In this document: positions 1-7,452 of the stretch, piece after piece | How positions within the stretch are numbered: the first letter of the stretch is position 1 | How the letters are laid out: each line of letters begins with the position of its first letter | NCBI GenBank assembly: GCA_021156265.1 | Contig: JAJNBR010000058.1 | Span: 1-12,134 of the forward strand | DNA from: Flavipsychrobacter sp. | GTDB lineage: Bacteria; Bacteroidota; Bacteroidia; Chitinophagales; Chitinophagaceae | DNA length: 12,134 nt | Direction: 5' to 3' | Notes under the pieces: generated by a model | Told to the model about the DNA's origin: nothing | The model's database searches: none | Seen by the model: the letters and a program-made list of their open reading frames with translations, nothing else | Made by a program: the position numbers and the translations under genes

Positions 1-2
1 AG

Positions 3-803
3 GTTCCTATGACCAAGGTAGATATGAACCTGGAAGGTTTTCAGAAAGATCCCGCCGCCAATAGCCAGGGATTCTTCACCTCGCCCAACTATGGCTACAA
101 GTTCAAAAAGCAAATGAGTCCTTTCGCCAAGTACATGCTGATCATCAGCAATCTCAACACCGGCAAAATAGATACGTCTCAGTTCTTCCGGACGATCAAC
201 ACGGACACTAGCAAGGGCAATACCGACAAATTCTATATCAGTGCGTTTGCATCTACAAAGTATGAGATAGATTTCTCCAAGACCACGCTACCAGCTCATA
301 TGTTCAGCCTGAATGGCACAAAACCCACGAATGGCGTTAAATTCCAGGGCAAAATGCGTTTCAATTACGTTGAAAAGAATGCGCTGGACGGCACGGAAGC
401 AAAGAAATTCGTCGAGATGTATATACCGGCAAGAATTACAACGAGTGAACACACTTACTTCCTTGAAACGCACAATAAAACATTCTATGCCTTCCTCCGG
501 GATGCTATTGGCCTGCCTGCCACCAATATTGAACGTTACCTGGGCAATGTAGAAGTGTATGTATATGTGGGTAGTGCGGAGCTGGCGCAATACGAGGCCA
601 TTAATAATGCTCAAAGCGGCGGCCTGACCGGTGACCAGATCAAACCGCTCTACACCAACATGATCAGCAAAGATGCTTTGGGTATCATTGGCTCGCGCAG
701 TTTCAGGGTATACAAAAACGCCAAGCTTACCGATAATACCATTGATTCGCTGATCAAAAGCGAGGTAACTTCACCTTTGAATATCAAGGGTAGAGCCCAG
801 TAA
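3..803 (+). CDS. Unrecognised protein, probably the C-terminal part of a larger gene
   Basis: The reading frame is open to the left edge of the window. The first ATG in it is at position 9 and would give 264 residues, with an AGG at 1-3 as the only ribosome-site-like sequence. The product has no signal peptide or membrane helix at that ATG. It alternates beta-rich stretches with Thr/Asn/Lys-rich loops, which looks like an extracytoplasmic Bacteroidota protein whose signal peptide would lie further upstream. Near the C-terminus is a GIIGSRSF segment followed by a short helix-like segment and the stop. I do not recognise the family and propose no function. It ends 23 bases before a strong terminator, so it is the last gene of its transcript. 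That the frame codes is likely from its length and codon pattern; where it starts is uncertain. Confidence 0.7.
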   Translation, partial: VPMTKVDMNLEGFQKDPAANSQGFFTSPNYGYKFKKQMSPFAKYMLIISNLNTGKIDTSQFFRTINTDTSKGNTDKFYISAFASTKYEIDFSKTTLPAHMFSLNGTKPTNGVKFQGKMRFNYVEKNALDGTEAKKFVEMYIPARITTSEHTYFLETHNKTFYAFLRDAIGLPATNIERYLGNVEVYVYVGSAELAQYEAINNAQSGGLTGDQIKPLYTNMISKDALGIIGSRSFRVYKNAKLTDNTIDSLIKSEVTSPLNIKGRAQ

Positions 804-824
804 AAGAAAAACATTCAAATATGT

Positions 825-862
825 ACAGCCTTTAATGTCAGCATTAAAGGCTGTTTTGTTTT
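825..862 (+). terminator. Rho-independent terminator after the first gene
   Basis: A perfect 12-bp inverted repeat (826-837 with 842-853, extendable by one A-T pair) closes a four-base TCAG loop and is followed by a T-rich run, TTTTGTTTT. It lies 23 bases past the stop at 803 and isolates the upstream gene from dnaK. Confidence 0.9.
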
Positions 863-964
863 AAGCTGTCAGTTTGTCTGCCAATATTTCAGTAAAAACC
901 TGGCTGGCATGTGTATTGACATAAGAATTAGAGCAATTAAAAACATTTTGAAATAACTGATACT

Positions 965-2860
965 ATGGGAAAAATAATTGGAATTGACTTAGGAACTACT
1001 AACTCATGCGTGGCCGTAATGGAAGGTAACGAGCCGGTAGTTATCGCCAACGACGAAGGCAGGCGCACCACCCCTTCGGTAGTAGCATTTTTGAAAAATG
1101 GTGAGCGTAAAGTAGGCGACCCGGCAAAACGCCAGGCTATTACGAACCCTACCAATACTATCATGTCTATCAAGCGTTATATGGGCCGCCGTTTCGACGA
1201 GGTGGGCAGTGAAATGACGCACAATTCATACAAAATCGTAAAGGGCGACAACAATACCCCACGCGTGGATATTGACGGCCGTATGTATACGCCGCAGGAG
1301 ATCTCAGCTATGATCCTTCAGAAAATGAAGAAAACTGCTGAAGAGTTCCTGGGACAGGAAGTGAACGAGGCGGTGATCACCGTTCCGGCCTATTTTAACG
1401 ATGCGCAGCGCCAGGCTACCAAAGAAGCCGGCGAGATCGCTGGTTTGAACGTACGCCGAATCATCAACGAACCTACGGCCGCTGCCCTGGCTTATGGCAT
1501 GGACAAGCAACATAAGGACAGCAAGATCGCTGTATTTGACCTTGGTGGTGGTACTTTCGATATCTCTGTACTGGAACTGGGCGATGGCGTATTCGAAGTA
1601 AAATCAACAAATGGCGATACACACCTGGGCGGCGATGACTTCGATAAAGTGATCATGGACTGGCTGGCTGAAGAGTTCAAAAAAGACGAAGCTGTAGACC
1701 TGCATAAAGACCCGATGGCATGGCAGCGTCTGAAAGAAGCTTCTGAAAAAGCGAAGATAGAGCTGTCTTCTTCACAGGAAACGGAGATCAACCTGCCTTA
1801 TATAACTGCTGTTGACGGTGTACCTAAACACCTGGTGCGCAAACTGAGCCGTGCTAAGTTTGAGCAACTGGCCGACAGCCTCGTGGAGCGTACATTGGAA
1901 CCATGCCGCAAAGCGCTGAAAGACGCGGGTATGAACACCAGCGAAATAGACGAGGTGATACTGGTAGGTGGTTCTACACGTATTCCTAAGGTTCAGGAAA
2001 TGGTAGAAAAATTCTTCGGCAAGAAACCTCACAAGGGTGTGAACCCCGATGAAGTGGTAGCTGTTGGCGCTGCTATCCAGGGTGGTGTACTAACCGGCGA
2101 TGTTAAAGATGTACTGCTATTGGACGTTACCCCGCTGTCGCTGGGTATTGAAACAATGGGTGGTGTAATGACGAAGCTGATTGAATCGAACACTACGATC
2201 CCAACTAAGAAAAGCGAAGTATTTTCTACTGCCAGCGACAACCAGCCCAGCGTTGAGATCAACGTGATACAAGGTGAGCGCCCGATGGCTAAAGACAACA
2301 AATCTCTTGGACGTTTCATCCTGGACGGCATACCACCGGCACCACGCGGCGTTCCACAGGTTGAAGTGATCTTCGACATAGATGCCAACGGTATCCTGCA
2401 TGTGACTGCCAAAGACAAAGGCACCGGCAAACAGCAGAACATCCGCATCGAAGCAGGTAGCGGCCTCAGTAAGGAGGAGATCGAAAAGATGAAGAACGAG
2501 GCCAAGGCTAACGAAGAATCGGACAAGCAAGTTCGTGAGCGGGTCGAAAAGCTGAACATGGCGGATGGCCTTGTATTCAACTCAGAGAAACAACTGAAAG
2601 AATACGGCGATAAAATACCAGCCGAACAAAGGACAGTTATCGAAACAGCCGTAACTAAACTGAAAGAAGCACATAAAGCCGAAGACATCAGCGGCATTGA
2701 TAAGGCTATGGAAGACCTGAACGCGGCATGGCAGGCAGCCAGCCAGCACATCTACAATGCACAGCAACAAGGTGGCGGCGCTGAGGGTGCAAGCCAGCAA
2801 ACTGCAGGTGATAACAACGATGGCGGAGTAGCAGATGCTGAATACGAAGAAGTGAAATAA
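965..2860 (+). CDS. dnaK: Chaperone DnaK (Hsp70)
   Basis: This is the ATP-dependent cytosolic Hsp70 chaperone that binds exposed hydrophobic peptides with DnaJ and GrpE. At 631 residues it is full length (E. coli 638). The nucleotide-binding domain carries the first phosphate motif IDLGTTNS at 7-14, the catalytic lysine at 70, the second phosphate motif FDLGGGTFD at 191-199 and the adenosine motif ILVGGSTR at 332-339. The interdomain linker VLLLDV is at 383-388, followed by the substrate-binding beta domain and a helical lid. The tail is Gln/Gly/Asn-rich and ends in EEVK, the usual bacterial form. The start is set by the conserved MGKIIGIDLG beginning. No dnaJ or grpE gene is adjacent, and terminators on both sides make it a single-gene unit. 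No CIRCE (HrcA) operator was seen in the 160 bases upstream, so heat control, if present, uses another route. Confidence 0.99.
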   Translation: MGKIIGIDLGTTNSCVAVMEGNEPVVIANDEGRRTTPSVVAFLKNGERKVGDPAKRQAITNPTNTIMSIKRYMGRRFDEVGSEMTHNSYKIVKGDNNTPRVDIDGRMYTPQEISAMILQKMKKTAEEFLGQEVNEAVITVPAYFNDAQRQATKEAGEIAGLNVRRIINEPTAAALAYGMDKQHKDSKIAVFDLGGGTFDISVLELGDGVFEVKSTNGDTHLGGDDFDKVIMDWLAEEFKKDEAVDLHKDPMAWQRLKEASEKAKIELSSSQETEINLPYITAVDGVPKHLVRKLSRAKFEQLADSLVERTLEPCRKALKDAGMNTSEIDEVILVGGSTRIPKVQEMVEKFFGKKPHKGVNPDEVVAVGAAIQGGVLTGDVKDVLLLDVTPLSLGIETMGGVMTKLIESNTTIPTKKSEVFSTASDNQPSVEINVIQGERPMAKDNKSLGRFILDGIPPAPRGVPQVEVIFDIDANGILHVTAKDKGTGKQQNIRIEAGSGLSKEEIEKMKNEAKANEESDKQVRERVEKLNMADGLVFNSEKQLKEYGDKIPAEQRTVIETAVTKLKEAHKAEDISGIDKAMEDLNAAWQAASQHIYNAQQQGGGAEGASQQTAGDNNDGGVADAEYEEVK

Positions 2861-2879
2861 GCACGATATCCTATATGTT

Positions 2880-2907
2880 AAAATAGCCGGCTTCTGCCGG
2901 CTATTTT
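2880..2907 (+). terminator. Rho-independent terminator after dnaK
   Basis: A perfect 12-bp stem (2880-2891 with 2896-2907) has a GC-rich core, a TTCT loop and a TTTT run on the 3' arm continuing into CATTTTC. It begins 19 bases after the dnaK stop. Confidence 0.9.
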
Positions 2908-2957
2908 CATTTTCAGGCATTGTTTTTATCCTTTCTATCCGAGAAAACGAGCGTAAT

Positions 2958-3137
2958 ATGAAGAACTCAAGAAAGGCCGAGAACAAGCAAAGTAAACAAG
3001 GCAAAGTAAACATACCCAAGCCCGAAATACGTGATAACCTCGACAGCCGCGAACGTAAGGATGCTGGCTATAAGGACCACAATAACAAACGTGGCAGGAA
3101 AGCGAATACCAGGGATAAAGATGATACCGGACAATAG
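2958..3137 (+). CDS. Small basic, highly charged protein (59 aa)
   Basis: ATG at 2958 to TAG at 3135 encodes 59 residues. Lys, Arg, Asp, Glu, Asn and Gln dominate and there is no hydrophobic stretch, so the product is probably disordered and cytosolic. A segment at about residues 20-45 reads PKPEIRDNLDSRERK, then a few residues later HNNKR. I recall similar DNLDSR...HNKK segments in short hypothetical proteins of Bacteroidota, but cannot name a family. It sits between the dnaK terminator and a second strong hairpin, so it forms its own transcription unit with coding-type composition. DNA or RNA binding is conceivable from the charge but is not shown. Its short length is the main reason for doubt. 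Confidence 0.6.
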   Translation: MKNSRKAENKQSKQGKVNIPKPEIRDNLDSRERKDAGYKDHNNKRGRKANTRDKDDTGQ

Positions 3138-3158
3138 AGAATGCCGGGACAATGACGC

Positions 3159-3188
3159 AAAAAAGAGTTCTTAATTGAACTCTTTTTT
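3159..3188. terminator. Bidirectional hairpin terminator between convergent genes
   Basis: A perfect 12-bp inverted repeat (3159-3170 with 3177-3188) encloses a TTAATT loop. It has an A run on the left arm and a T run on the right arm, so it can end transcription of the small gene on the plus strand and of the DinB-family gene on the minus strand, whose stop is only a few bases away. Confidence 0.85.
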
Positions 3189-3191
3189 TAT

Positions 3192-3680
3192 TTAGCTAAC
3201 GAACTGCACCAGGTCGAGCGACGGTATCTTGGTTACCCCTATTTGCCTCAACATAGTAACCAACTGACCTCTATGGTAGCTGGAGTGATTGAATGCCTGC
3301 GTCAACACGGTGAATACAGGTAGCTTCATCGGGCGTTTCTGAAGATTATAATACTGAAGCATATGCTCAAAACCGCGGTCTTCGAATTGGCGTTCCACAA
3401 ATGCGACCAGTTGCTCCGAGGTTTTCAGCCATTCCGAAAGTGCTTCTTCAAAAGTTCCCGTGAACACCTTCTCCATCCACAGGGGTTTTTCAACCAGGTT
3501 CAGTCGCTGTAGCCAAATAGCTTCCGCACACCAGGTATGCATCGCCGTTGCCTTTATAGAGGGGAAACTGCTGACGATCTCTTTTTCAGCAAGCCCCGCA
3601 TCCAGCTTCGATATCACCGTTGTGAGCCGCGTATTGGCCCACACATTATATTTAGCATACTGCAACAATAGTTCCTTCAT
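3192..3680 (-). CDS. DinB-family four-helix-bundle protein
   Basis: This encodes a 162-residue protein of the DinB/YfiT-like superfamily, a four-helix bundle that normally holds a divalent metal through three histidines and often acts as a thiol-dependent transferase. The N-terminal helix (LLQYAKYNVWANTRL) is typical. His48 (in MHTW) and the HxxxH pair His132 and His136 (HSSYHRGQ) match the metal triad, and the HRGQ sequence is a hallmark of the family. The frame stays open upstream to 3791, but that extension would overlap the divergent PLP gene and has no family sequence, so the start was put at the ATG of 3680. It diverges from the 3724 gene with 43 bases between them. The substrate is unknown; despite the name, a DNA damage role is not implied. 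Confidence 0.88.
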   Translation of the reverse strand: MKELLLQYAKYNVWANTRLTTVISKLDAGLAEKEIVSSFPSIKATAMHTWCAEAIWLQRLNLVEKPLWMEKVFTGTFEEALSEWLKTSEQLVAFVERQFEDRGFEHMLQYYNLQKRPMKLPVFTVLTQAFNHSSYHRGQLVTMLRQIGVTKIPSLDLVQFVS

Positions 3681-3689
3681 GTAATCTTG

Positions 3690-3697
3690 TAACTTTG
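3690..3697 (+). promoter_or_regulatory. Bacteroidota -7 promoter box (TAACTTTG) before the PLP gene
   Basis: This exactly matches the TAnnTTTG -7 consensus of Bacteroidota primary-sigma promoters, 26 bases upstream of the ATG at 3724. That predicts a short leader of roughly 20 bases. No matching TTTG -33 box was found at the usual distance, which lowers confidence. Confidence 0.45.
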
Positions 3698-3723
3698 CAT
3701 CCACTAAATTAATAAGTCTGTAT

Positions 3724-4944
3724 ATGGCAGATGAAAAAAATTGTGGCTTTGATACGCTCTGCATCCATGGCGGATACAAGACTGAAAGCAACCGCGCTCA
3801 CCTGACGCCGATCTATGCTTCCAGTACCTACACCTTCGAAAGCGCGGAACAAGGCGTAGCAGTTTTTAAGAACGAGGAGGAAGGCTATATCTACGGCCGC
3901 TTTGGTAATCCCACCATCAACGAAGCTGAGGATAAGATCGCACTCCTCGAAGCTTTTGGATTAAAGGATACAGCGGGCAAGCCGTTGCAACTGAAAGCCA
4001 TCCTGCATTCATCAGGCATGGCAGCTATCACTACGATGCTGCTCGGCAACCTGAAAGCAGGAGAGACCATCATTACCCATCAGTCGCTGTATGGCGGCAC
4101 GCAGGAAATGCTGGATAAGATCTTGCCTTCTTTAGGAATCAAAAGCACCATCGTCGATTTTCATGACCTTGACGCAGCTGAGGCAGCTATAAAAGCAGAC
4201 AACACTGTAAAGCTGATGTACCTCGAGACACCGGCCAACCCTACCCTGCAATGCATCGACCTGGAAGCTTCGGCTTCATTAGGAAAGAAACACAACCTCT
4301 TAGTCTGCGTGGACAATACGTTTGCTACTCCATACCTGCAACAGCCATTCAAATACGCTGTTGATTACGTAATGCATTCTACCACTAAGTTCCTGAACGG
4401 ACATGGTACTGCAGTAGGTGGCATTGTCATCGGTCGCGATTTGGAGAAAATGAACGGTGTGGTTACCAAAACACACAGGTTACTCGGTGGCAACAGCAAC
4501 GCGTTCGAAGCTTTCCTGCTCACGAATGGCCTGAGAACTTTCAGCCTCCGTATGCAGCGCCATTGCAGCAATGCAGAACAGGTAGCTAATTTCCTGGAGC
4601 AACACGAAGCAGTAGCACAGGTCAATTACCTTGGTTTGGTTTCACACCCTGACCATGCCACAAGCAAAAAGCAAATGAAGCATGCAGGTGCGATGCTCAG
4701 TTTTGAGTTAAAAGGCGGATATGATGCGGGACTTGCATTCATCAACAATTTGAAAGTGTGTACCAATGCCGTTTCACTTGGCACTTGCGATACGTTGGTT
4801 TCACACCCGGCATCTACCACACACGTTGGGGTAAAACCGGAAGACCGAAAGAAATTCGGCATCACCGATGGTCTCATAAGAATGAGCGTAGGCCTCGAGA
4901 ACATTGAGGATATTCTAAATGATTTAAAACAAGCTTTACAATAA
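3724..4944 (+). CDS. Cys/Met-metabolism PLP enzyme (trans-sulfuration / sulfhydrylase / gamma-lyase family)
   Basis: This is a 406-residue fold-type I PLP enzyme acting on a gamma-substituted amino acid such as O-acetylhomoserine, cystathionine or methionine. The PLP lysine is Lys222 in HSTTKFLNGHG. Asp197 in VDNTF pairs with the pyridine nitrogen, Tyr57 and Arg59 (YGRFGNPT) bind phosphate across the dimer, SGMA at 97-100 forms the phosphate loop and Tyr123 (SLYGGT) stacks on the cofactor. Methionine gamma-lyase usually has a Cys two residues after that tyrosine; here it is Gly125. This leans toward cystathionine gamma-synthase or O-acetylhomoserine sulfhydrylase, though family annotation in Bacteroidota is unreliable. 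It lies 11 bases before the thiolase gene and is probably cotranscribed with it. Family very sure; exact reaction not. Confidence 0.93.
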   Translation: MADEKNCGFDTLCIHGGYKTESNRAHLTPIYASSTYTFESAEQGVAVFKNEEEGYIYGRFGNPTINEAEDKIALLEAFGLKDTAGKPLQLKAILHSSGMAAITTMLLGNLKAGETIITHQSLYGGTQEMLDKILPSLGIKSTIVDFHDLDAAEAAIKADNTVKLMYLETPANPTLQCIDLEASASLGKKHNLLVCVDNTFATPYLQQPFKYAVDYVMHSTTKFLNGHGTAVGGIVIGRDLEKMNGVVTKTHRLLGGNSNAFEAFLLTNGLRTFSLRMQRHCSNAEQVANFLEQHEAVAQVNYLGLVSHPDHATSKKQMKHAGAMLSFELKGGYDAGLAFINNLKVCTNAVSLGTCDTLVSHPASTTHVGVKPEDRKKFGITDGLIRMSVGLENIEDILNDLKQALQ

Positions 4945-4955
4945 CACATACAATA

Positions 4956-6155
4956 ATGAAGACGGTTTATATAGTTGATGCAGTAAGAACTCCGGTCGGC
5001 AAATATGGCGGTACTCTTTCAACGGTACGTCCGGACGACCTGCTGGCACACGTTATCAAATCACTCGTAGAAAGAAATCCCTCTATTGACGTGAATGAGA
5101 TAGAAGACGTGATAGCAGGTGCGGCTAACCAGGCAGGTGAAGACAACCGCAACGTGGCCCGCATGGCTGCGCTACTGGCGGGCCTCCCCACAACGGTAGG
5201 CGGCAATACCGTGAACAGGCTCTGTGCTTCCGGCCTGCAGGCTATCATGGATGCATCGCGCGCTATTATGTGCGGCGATGGAGAGATATACATAGCAGGT
5301 GGCGTAGAAAGCATGACACGTGCCCCGTTTGTAATGGGCAAAGCAGAAGGACCGTTTGCGCGTAACCCGGAAGTGTTTGACACTACTATGGGCTGGCGCT
5401 TCATCAATAAGAAATTCAATAAGGATACCTACCATCCATACACGATGGGTGAAACTGCGGAGAACGTTGCTGAACGTTATAAAGTGAGCCGCGAAGCACA
5501 GGATGCATTCGGCCTGAACAGCCAGCAAAAGTATTTTGCTGCACAAGCTGCCGGAAAGTTCAAAGACGAGATCACCCCTGTAACTGTTGACCTGGGTAAA
5601 GGCAAGACTATTGTGTTTGACACCGATGAACATCCGCGCGAAACCACATTGGAAAAACTAGCCACGCTGAAGCCTGCATTCAAAAAAGACGGTACGGTTA
5701 CCGCAGGCAACTCCAGCGGTATCAACGATGGCGCTGCAGCCCTGTTGCTGGTATCTGAAGAGGCCGTGAAGAAATACAACTTGAAACCCATAGCGAAGAT
5801 CAAGAGCATGGCTATAGCCGGCGTTGATCCCGCGGTAATGGGTATTGGCCCTGTACCGGCTACTCAAAAAGCTTTGAAACGCGCAGGCTTGCAGGCAAGT
5901 GATCTTGATCTTATCGAACTGAACGAAGCTTTTGCGGCACAAGGTATCCCTTGCATGCAGGAACTGGGCCTCGACAAGGAGAAGGTGAATGTAAATGGTG
6001 GCGCCATAGCTATCGGTCACCCGCTGGGTTGTAGTGGTGCACGTATTTCGGCAACGTTGCTGCACGAAATGAAACGCCGCGGTGGCAAGTATGGATTGGC
6101 AACCATGTGCATTGGTGTGGGCCAAGGCGCAGCTATTATTTACGAAGCTGTATAA
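4956..6155 (+). CDS. Acetyl-CoA C-acyltransferase, PcaF/PaaJ-like thiolase
   Basis: This 399-residue thiolase cleaves a 3-oxoacyl-CoA with CoA to give acetyl-CoA and a shortened acyl-CoA. The nucleophile is Cys90 (NRLCASG), and the C-terminal catalytic residues are His355 (GHPLG) and Cys385 (MCIGVGQG); NEAFAAQ is also conserved. Internal sequences QAGEDNRNVARMA, GGVESMTRAPFVMGKAE and DTTMGWRFIN match, from memory, the 3-oxoadipyl-CoA thiolases PcaF and PaaJ, which end the beta-ketoadipate and phenylacetate routes. A general beta-oxidation thiolase (FadA-like) remains possible, since Bacteroidota often use this clade for both. It follows the PLP gene closely and precedes ACMSD by 38 bases, which supports a role in aromatic breakdown. 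Catalysis is certain; acyl substrate is inferred. Confidence 0.95.
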   Translation: MKTVYIVDAVRTPVGKYGGTLSTVRPDDLLAHVIKSLVERNPSIDVNEIEDVIAGAANQAGEDNRNVARMAALLAGLPTTVGGNTVNRLCASGLQAIMDASRAIMCGDGEIYIAGGVESMTRAPFVMGKAEGPFARNPEVFDTTMGWRFINKKFNKDTYHPYTMGETAENVAERYKVSREAQDAFGLNSQQKYFAAQAAGKFKDEITPVTVDLGKGKTIVFDTDEHPRETTLEKLATLKPAFKKDGTVTAGNSSGINDGAAALLLVSEEAVKKYNLKPIAKIKSMAIAGVDPAVMGIGPVPATQKALKRAGLQASDLDLIELNEAFAAQGIPCMQELGLDKEKVNVNGGAIAIGHPLGCSGARISATLLHEMKRRGGKYGLATMCIGVGQGAAIIYEAV

Positions 6156-6193
6156 GCGTTTTAAATTTCAATTTTACTTTTCCTTTGTTAGCA

Positions 6194-7198
6194 ATGAAGA
6201 TCGATATACATACGCACATCATGCCCGAACATATACCAGACTGGTTTAAAAAGTTTGGGTATGGCGATTTCATACACCTCGAGCATCATAAACCTTGCTG
6301 CGCCCGCATGATCAAGGGCGATAAGTTTTTCCGCGAAGTGGAGCACAATTGCTGGGATCCGGGCGTGCGTACGAAGGAGATGGACATGACAGAAGTGAGC
6401 GTACAGGTATTGTCGACCATACCCGTGTTGTTCAATTACTGGGCAAAGCCTGAACACGGGCTGGAAACATCCCGCTTCTTCAACGATCATATAGCGCAGT
6501 GTGTTAATCATCACCCTGAGCGTTTCATTGGTATCGGCACTGTACCCTTGCAGGACATCGAACTTTCCATAAAGGAAATGGAGCGTTGTGTGAAAGAACT
6601 GAAAATGCCGGGGCTTGAAATTGGTTCTAATATCAATAACAAGAACCTGAGCGACCCAATGTTCCACCCCTTCTGGCAGGCCGCTGAAGAATTGGGCTGT
6701 TGCATCTTCGTTCACCCCTGGGAAATGATGGGCGAGAATGACATGACGAAATACTGGCTGCCCTGGCTGGTAGGCATGCCGGCAGAAACCGCCCGTGCCA
6801 TCTCATCCATGATCTTCGCCGGTATATTCGAAAAATATCCCAAACTACGTGTAGCATTCGCGCATGGTGGCGGCAGTTTTCCTTTCACCATAGGCCGTAT
6901 AGAGCATGGCTTCAATGTCCGTCCTGACCTTTGTGCTGTTGACAACGACGTGAACCCTCGCGACTACTTAGGCAAATTCTGGATCGACTCCCTTGTACAC
7001 GACCCCAAGGCCCTGCAATACATCACCGACGTGATGGACGAAAACAAAATATGCCTGGGCAGCGACTATCCATTCCCGTTGGGTGAACATCATCCCGGAA
7101 GGCTGATAGAAAGCATGGAAGGCTTTTCAGCGTTGACTAAGGAAAAACTGCTGTACAGGAATGCACTCGACTGGATGGGAATCAACCAGGTAGGATAA
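6194..7198 (+). CDS. ACMSD: 2-amino-3-carboxymuconate-6-semialdehyde decarboxylase (ACMSD)
   Basis: This 334-residue zinc amidohydrolase-superfamily enzyme decarboxylates aminocarboxymuconate semialdehyde (EC 4.1.1.45), the ring-opened product of 3-hydroxyanthranilate, diverting it from quinolinate/NAD to catabolism. Length equals that of the Pseudomonas enzyme. Metal ligands are His6 and His8 (HTH), His174 (HPWEMMG) and Asp291 (GSDYPFPLGE). His224 (HGGGSFPF) is the catalytic histidine, and Arg47 and Arg235 (GRIEHG) match the substrate carboxylate-binding arginines. The frame runs on upstream to an ATG at 6107, but that would overlap the thiolase and add residues unlike the family, so ATG 6194 was chosen. 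It is the last gene of the run and its stop is 11 bases from a convergent gene, with no terminator between. Other kynurenine pathway genes are absent from the window. Confidence 0.96.
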   Translation: MKIDIHTHIMPEHIPDWFKKFGYGDFIHLEHHKPCCARMIKGDKFFREVEHNCWDPGVRTKEMDMTEVSVQVLSTIPVLFNYWAKPEHGLETSRFFNDHIAQCVNHHPERFIGIGTVPLQDIELSIKEMERCVKELKMPGLEIGSNINNKNLSDPMFHPFWQAAEELGCCIFVHPWEMMGENDMTKYWLPWLVGMPAETARAISSMIFAGIFEKYPKLRVAFAHGGGSFPFTIGRIEHGFNVRPDLCAVDNDVNPRDYLGKFWIDSLVHDPKALQYITDVMDENKICLGSDYPFPLGEHHPGRLIESMEGFSALTKEKLLYRNALDWMGINQVG

Positions 7199-7209
7199 TT
7201 GACTTGATA

Positions 7210-7449
7210 TCAATTGGGGGCATCTTCGCATCGCAGGCCGAGCAGGGTGAGTTTCACCGCGCTCATGGCCTTTTTGTCGAAAATGATCACCCGCATTTTC
7301 TTTAAATGCACCAATACGGAACCGAGCAAATCTGCATTAATCCGCAGCTCAGAGCGTAGTTCCTCGAAATGAATATATGGCCGTGGATCTAGCCCCCGGG
7401 TACTTATTTCGCGGATCTTATCGAACACCGGCTGGACTGCTGGTGACAT
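7210..7449 (-). CDS. Small winged-helix-like protein (79 aa)
   Basis: The 79 residues fit a compact winged-helix DNA-binding domain. A helix at about 5-16 is followed by FEELRSEL (28-35), a likely recognition helix at about 38-52 (NADLLGSVLVHLKKM) and a two-strand wing at about 54-70 (VIIFDKK...VKLTLL). There is no second domain, so it could be a stand-alone regulator or a structural partner. Its start lies three bases after the stop of the RRM-like gene, so the two are almost certainly cotranscribed and perhaps translationally coupled. The fold is predicted from the residue pattern only, and no specific family is recognised. Confidence 0.7.
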   Translation of the reverse strand: MSPAVQPVFDKIREISTRGLDPRPYIHFEELRSELRINADLLGSVLVHLKKMRVIIFDKKAMSAVKLTLLGLRCEDAPN

Positions 7450-7452
7450 AGT

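Noticed and set aside
916..950. Promoter candidate upstream of dnaK (TTGAC at 916, TTTG at 947)
   Set aside because: The -7 box lacks its TA and the spacing of 24 bases to the TTG is too long.
2029..2751. 240-codon open frame on the minus strand inside dnaK
   Set aside because: It lies entirely antisense to the well-conserved dnaK gene and its translation is Ser/Leu-rich with no domain; a shadow of dnaK codon use.
3681..3791. Longer DinB start on the minus strand
   Set aside because: It would overlap the divergent PLP gene, and the family sequence begins at MKELLLQYAK (start 3680).
6107..6193. Longer ACMSD start (ATG 6107) overlapping the thiolase end
   Set aside because: The extra 29 residues do not resemble the family, while ATG 6194 gives exactly the known 334-residue length beginning with the HTH metal motif.
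7204..7213. Palindrome TTGATATCAA between the ACMSD and winged-helix genes
   Set aside because: It is 10 bases long, overlaps the minus-strand stop codon and lacks a T run, so it is neither a terminator nor a convincing operator.
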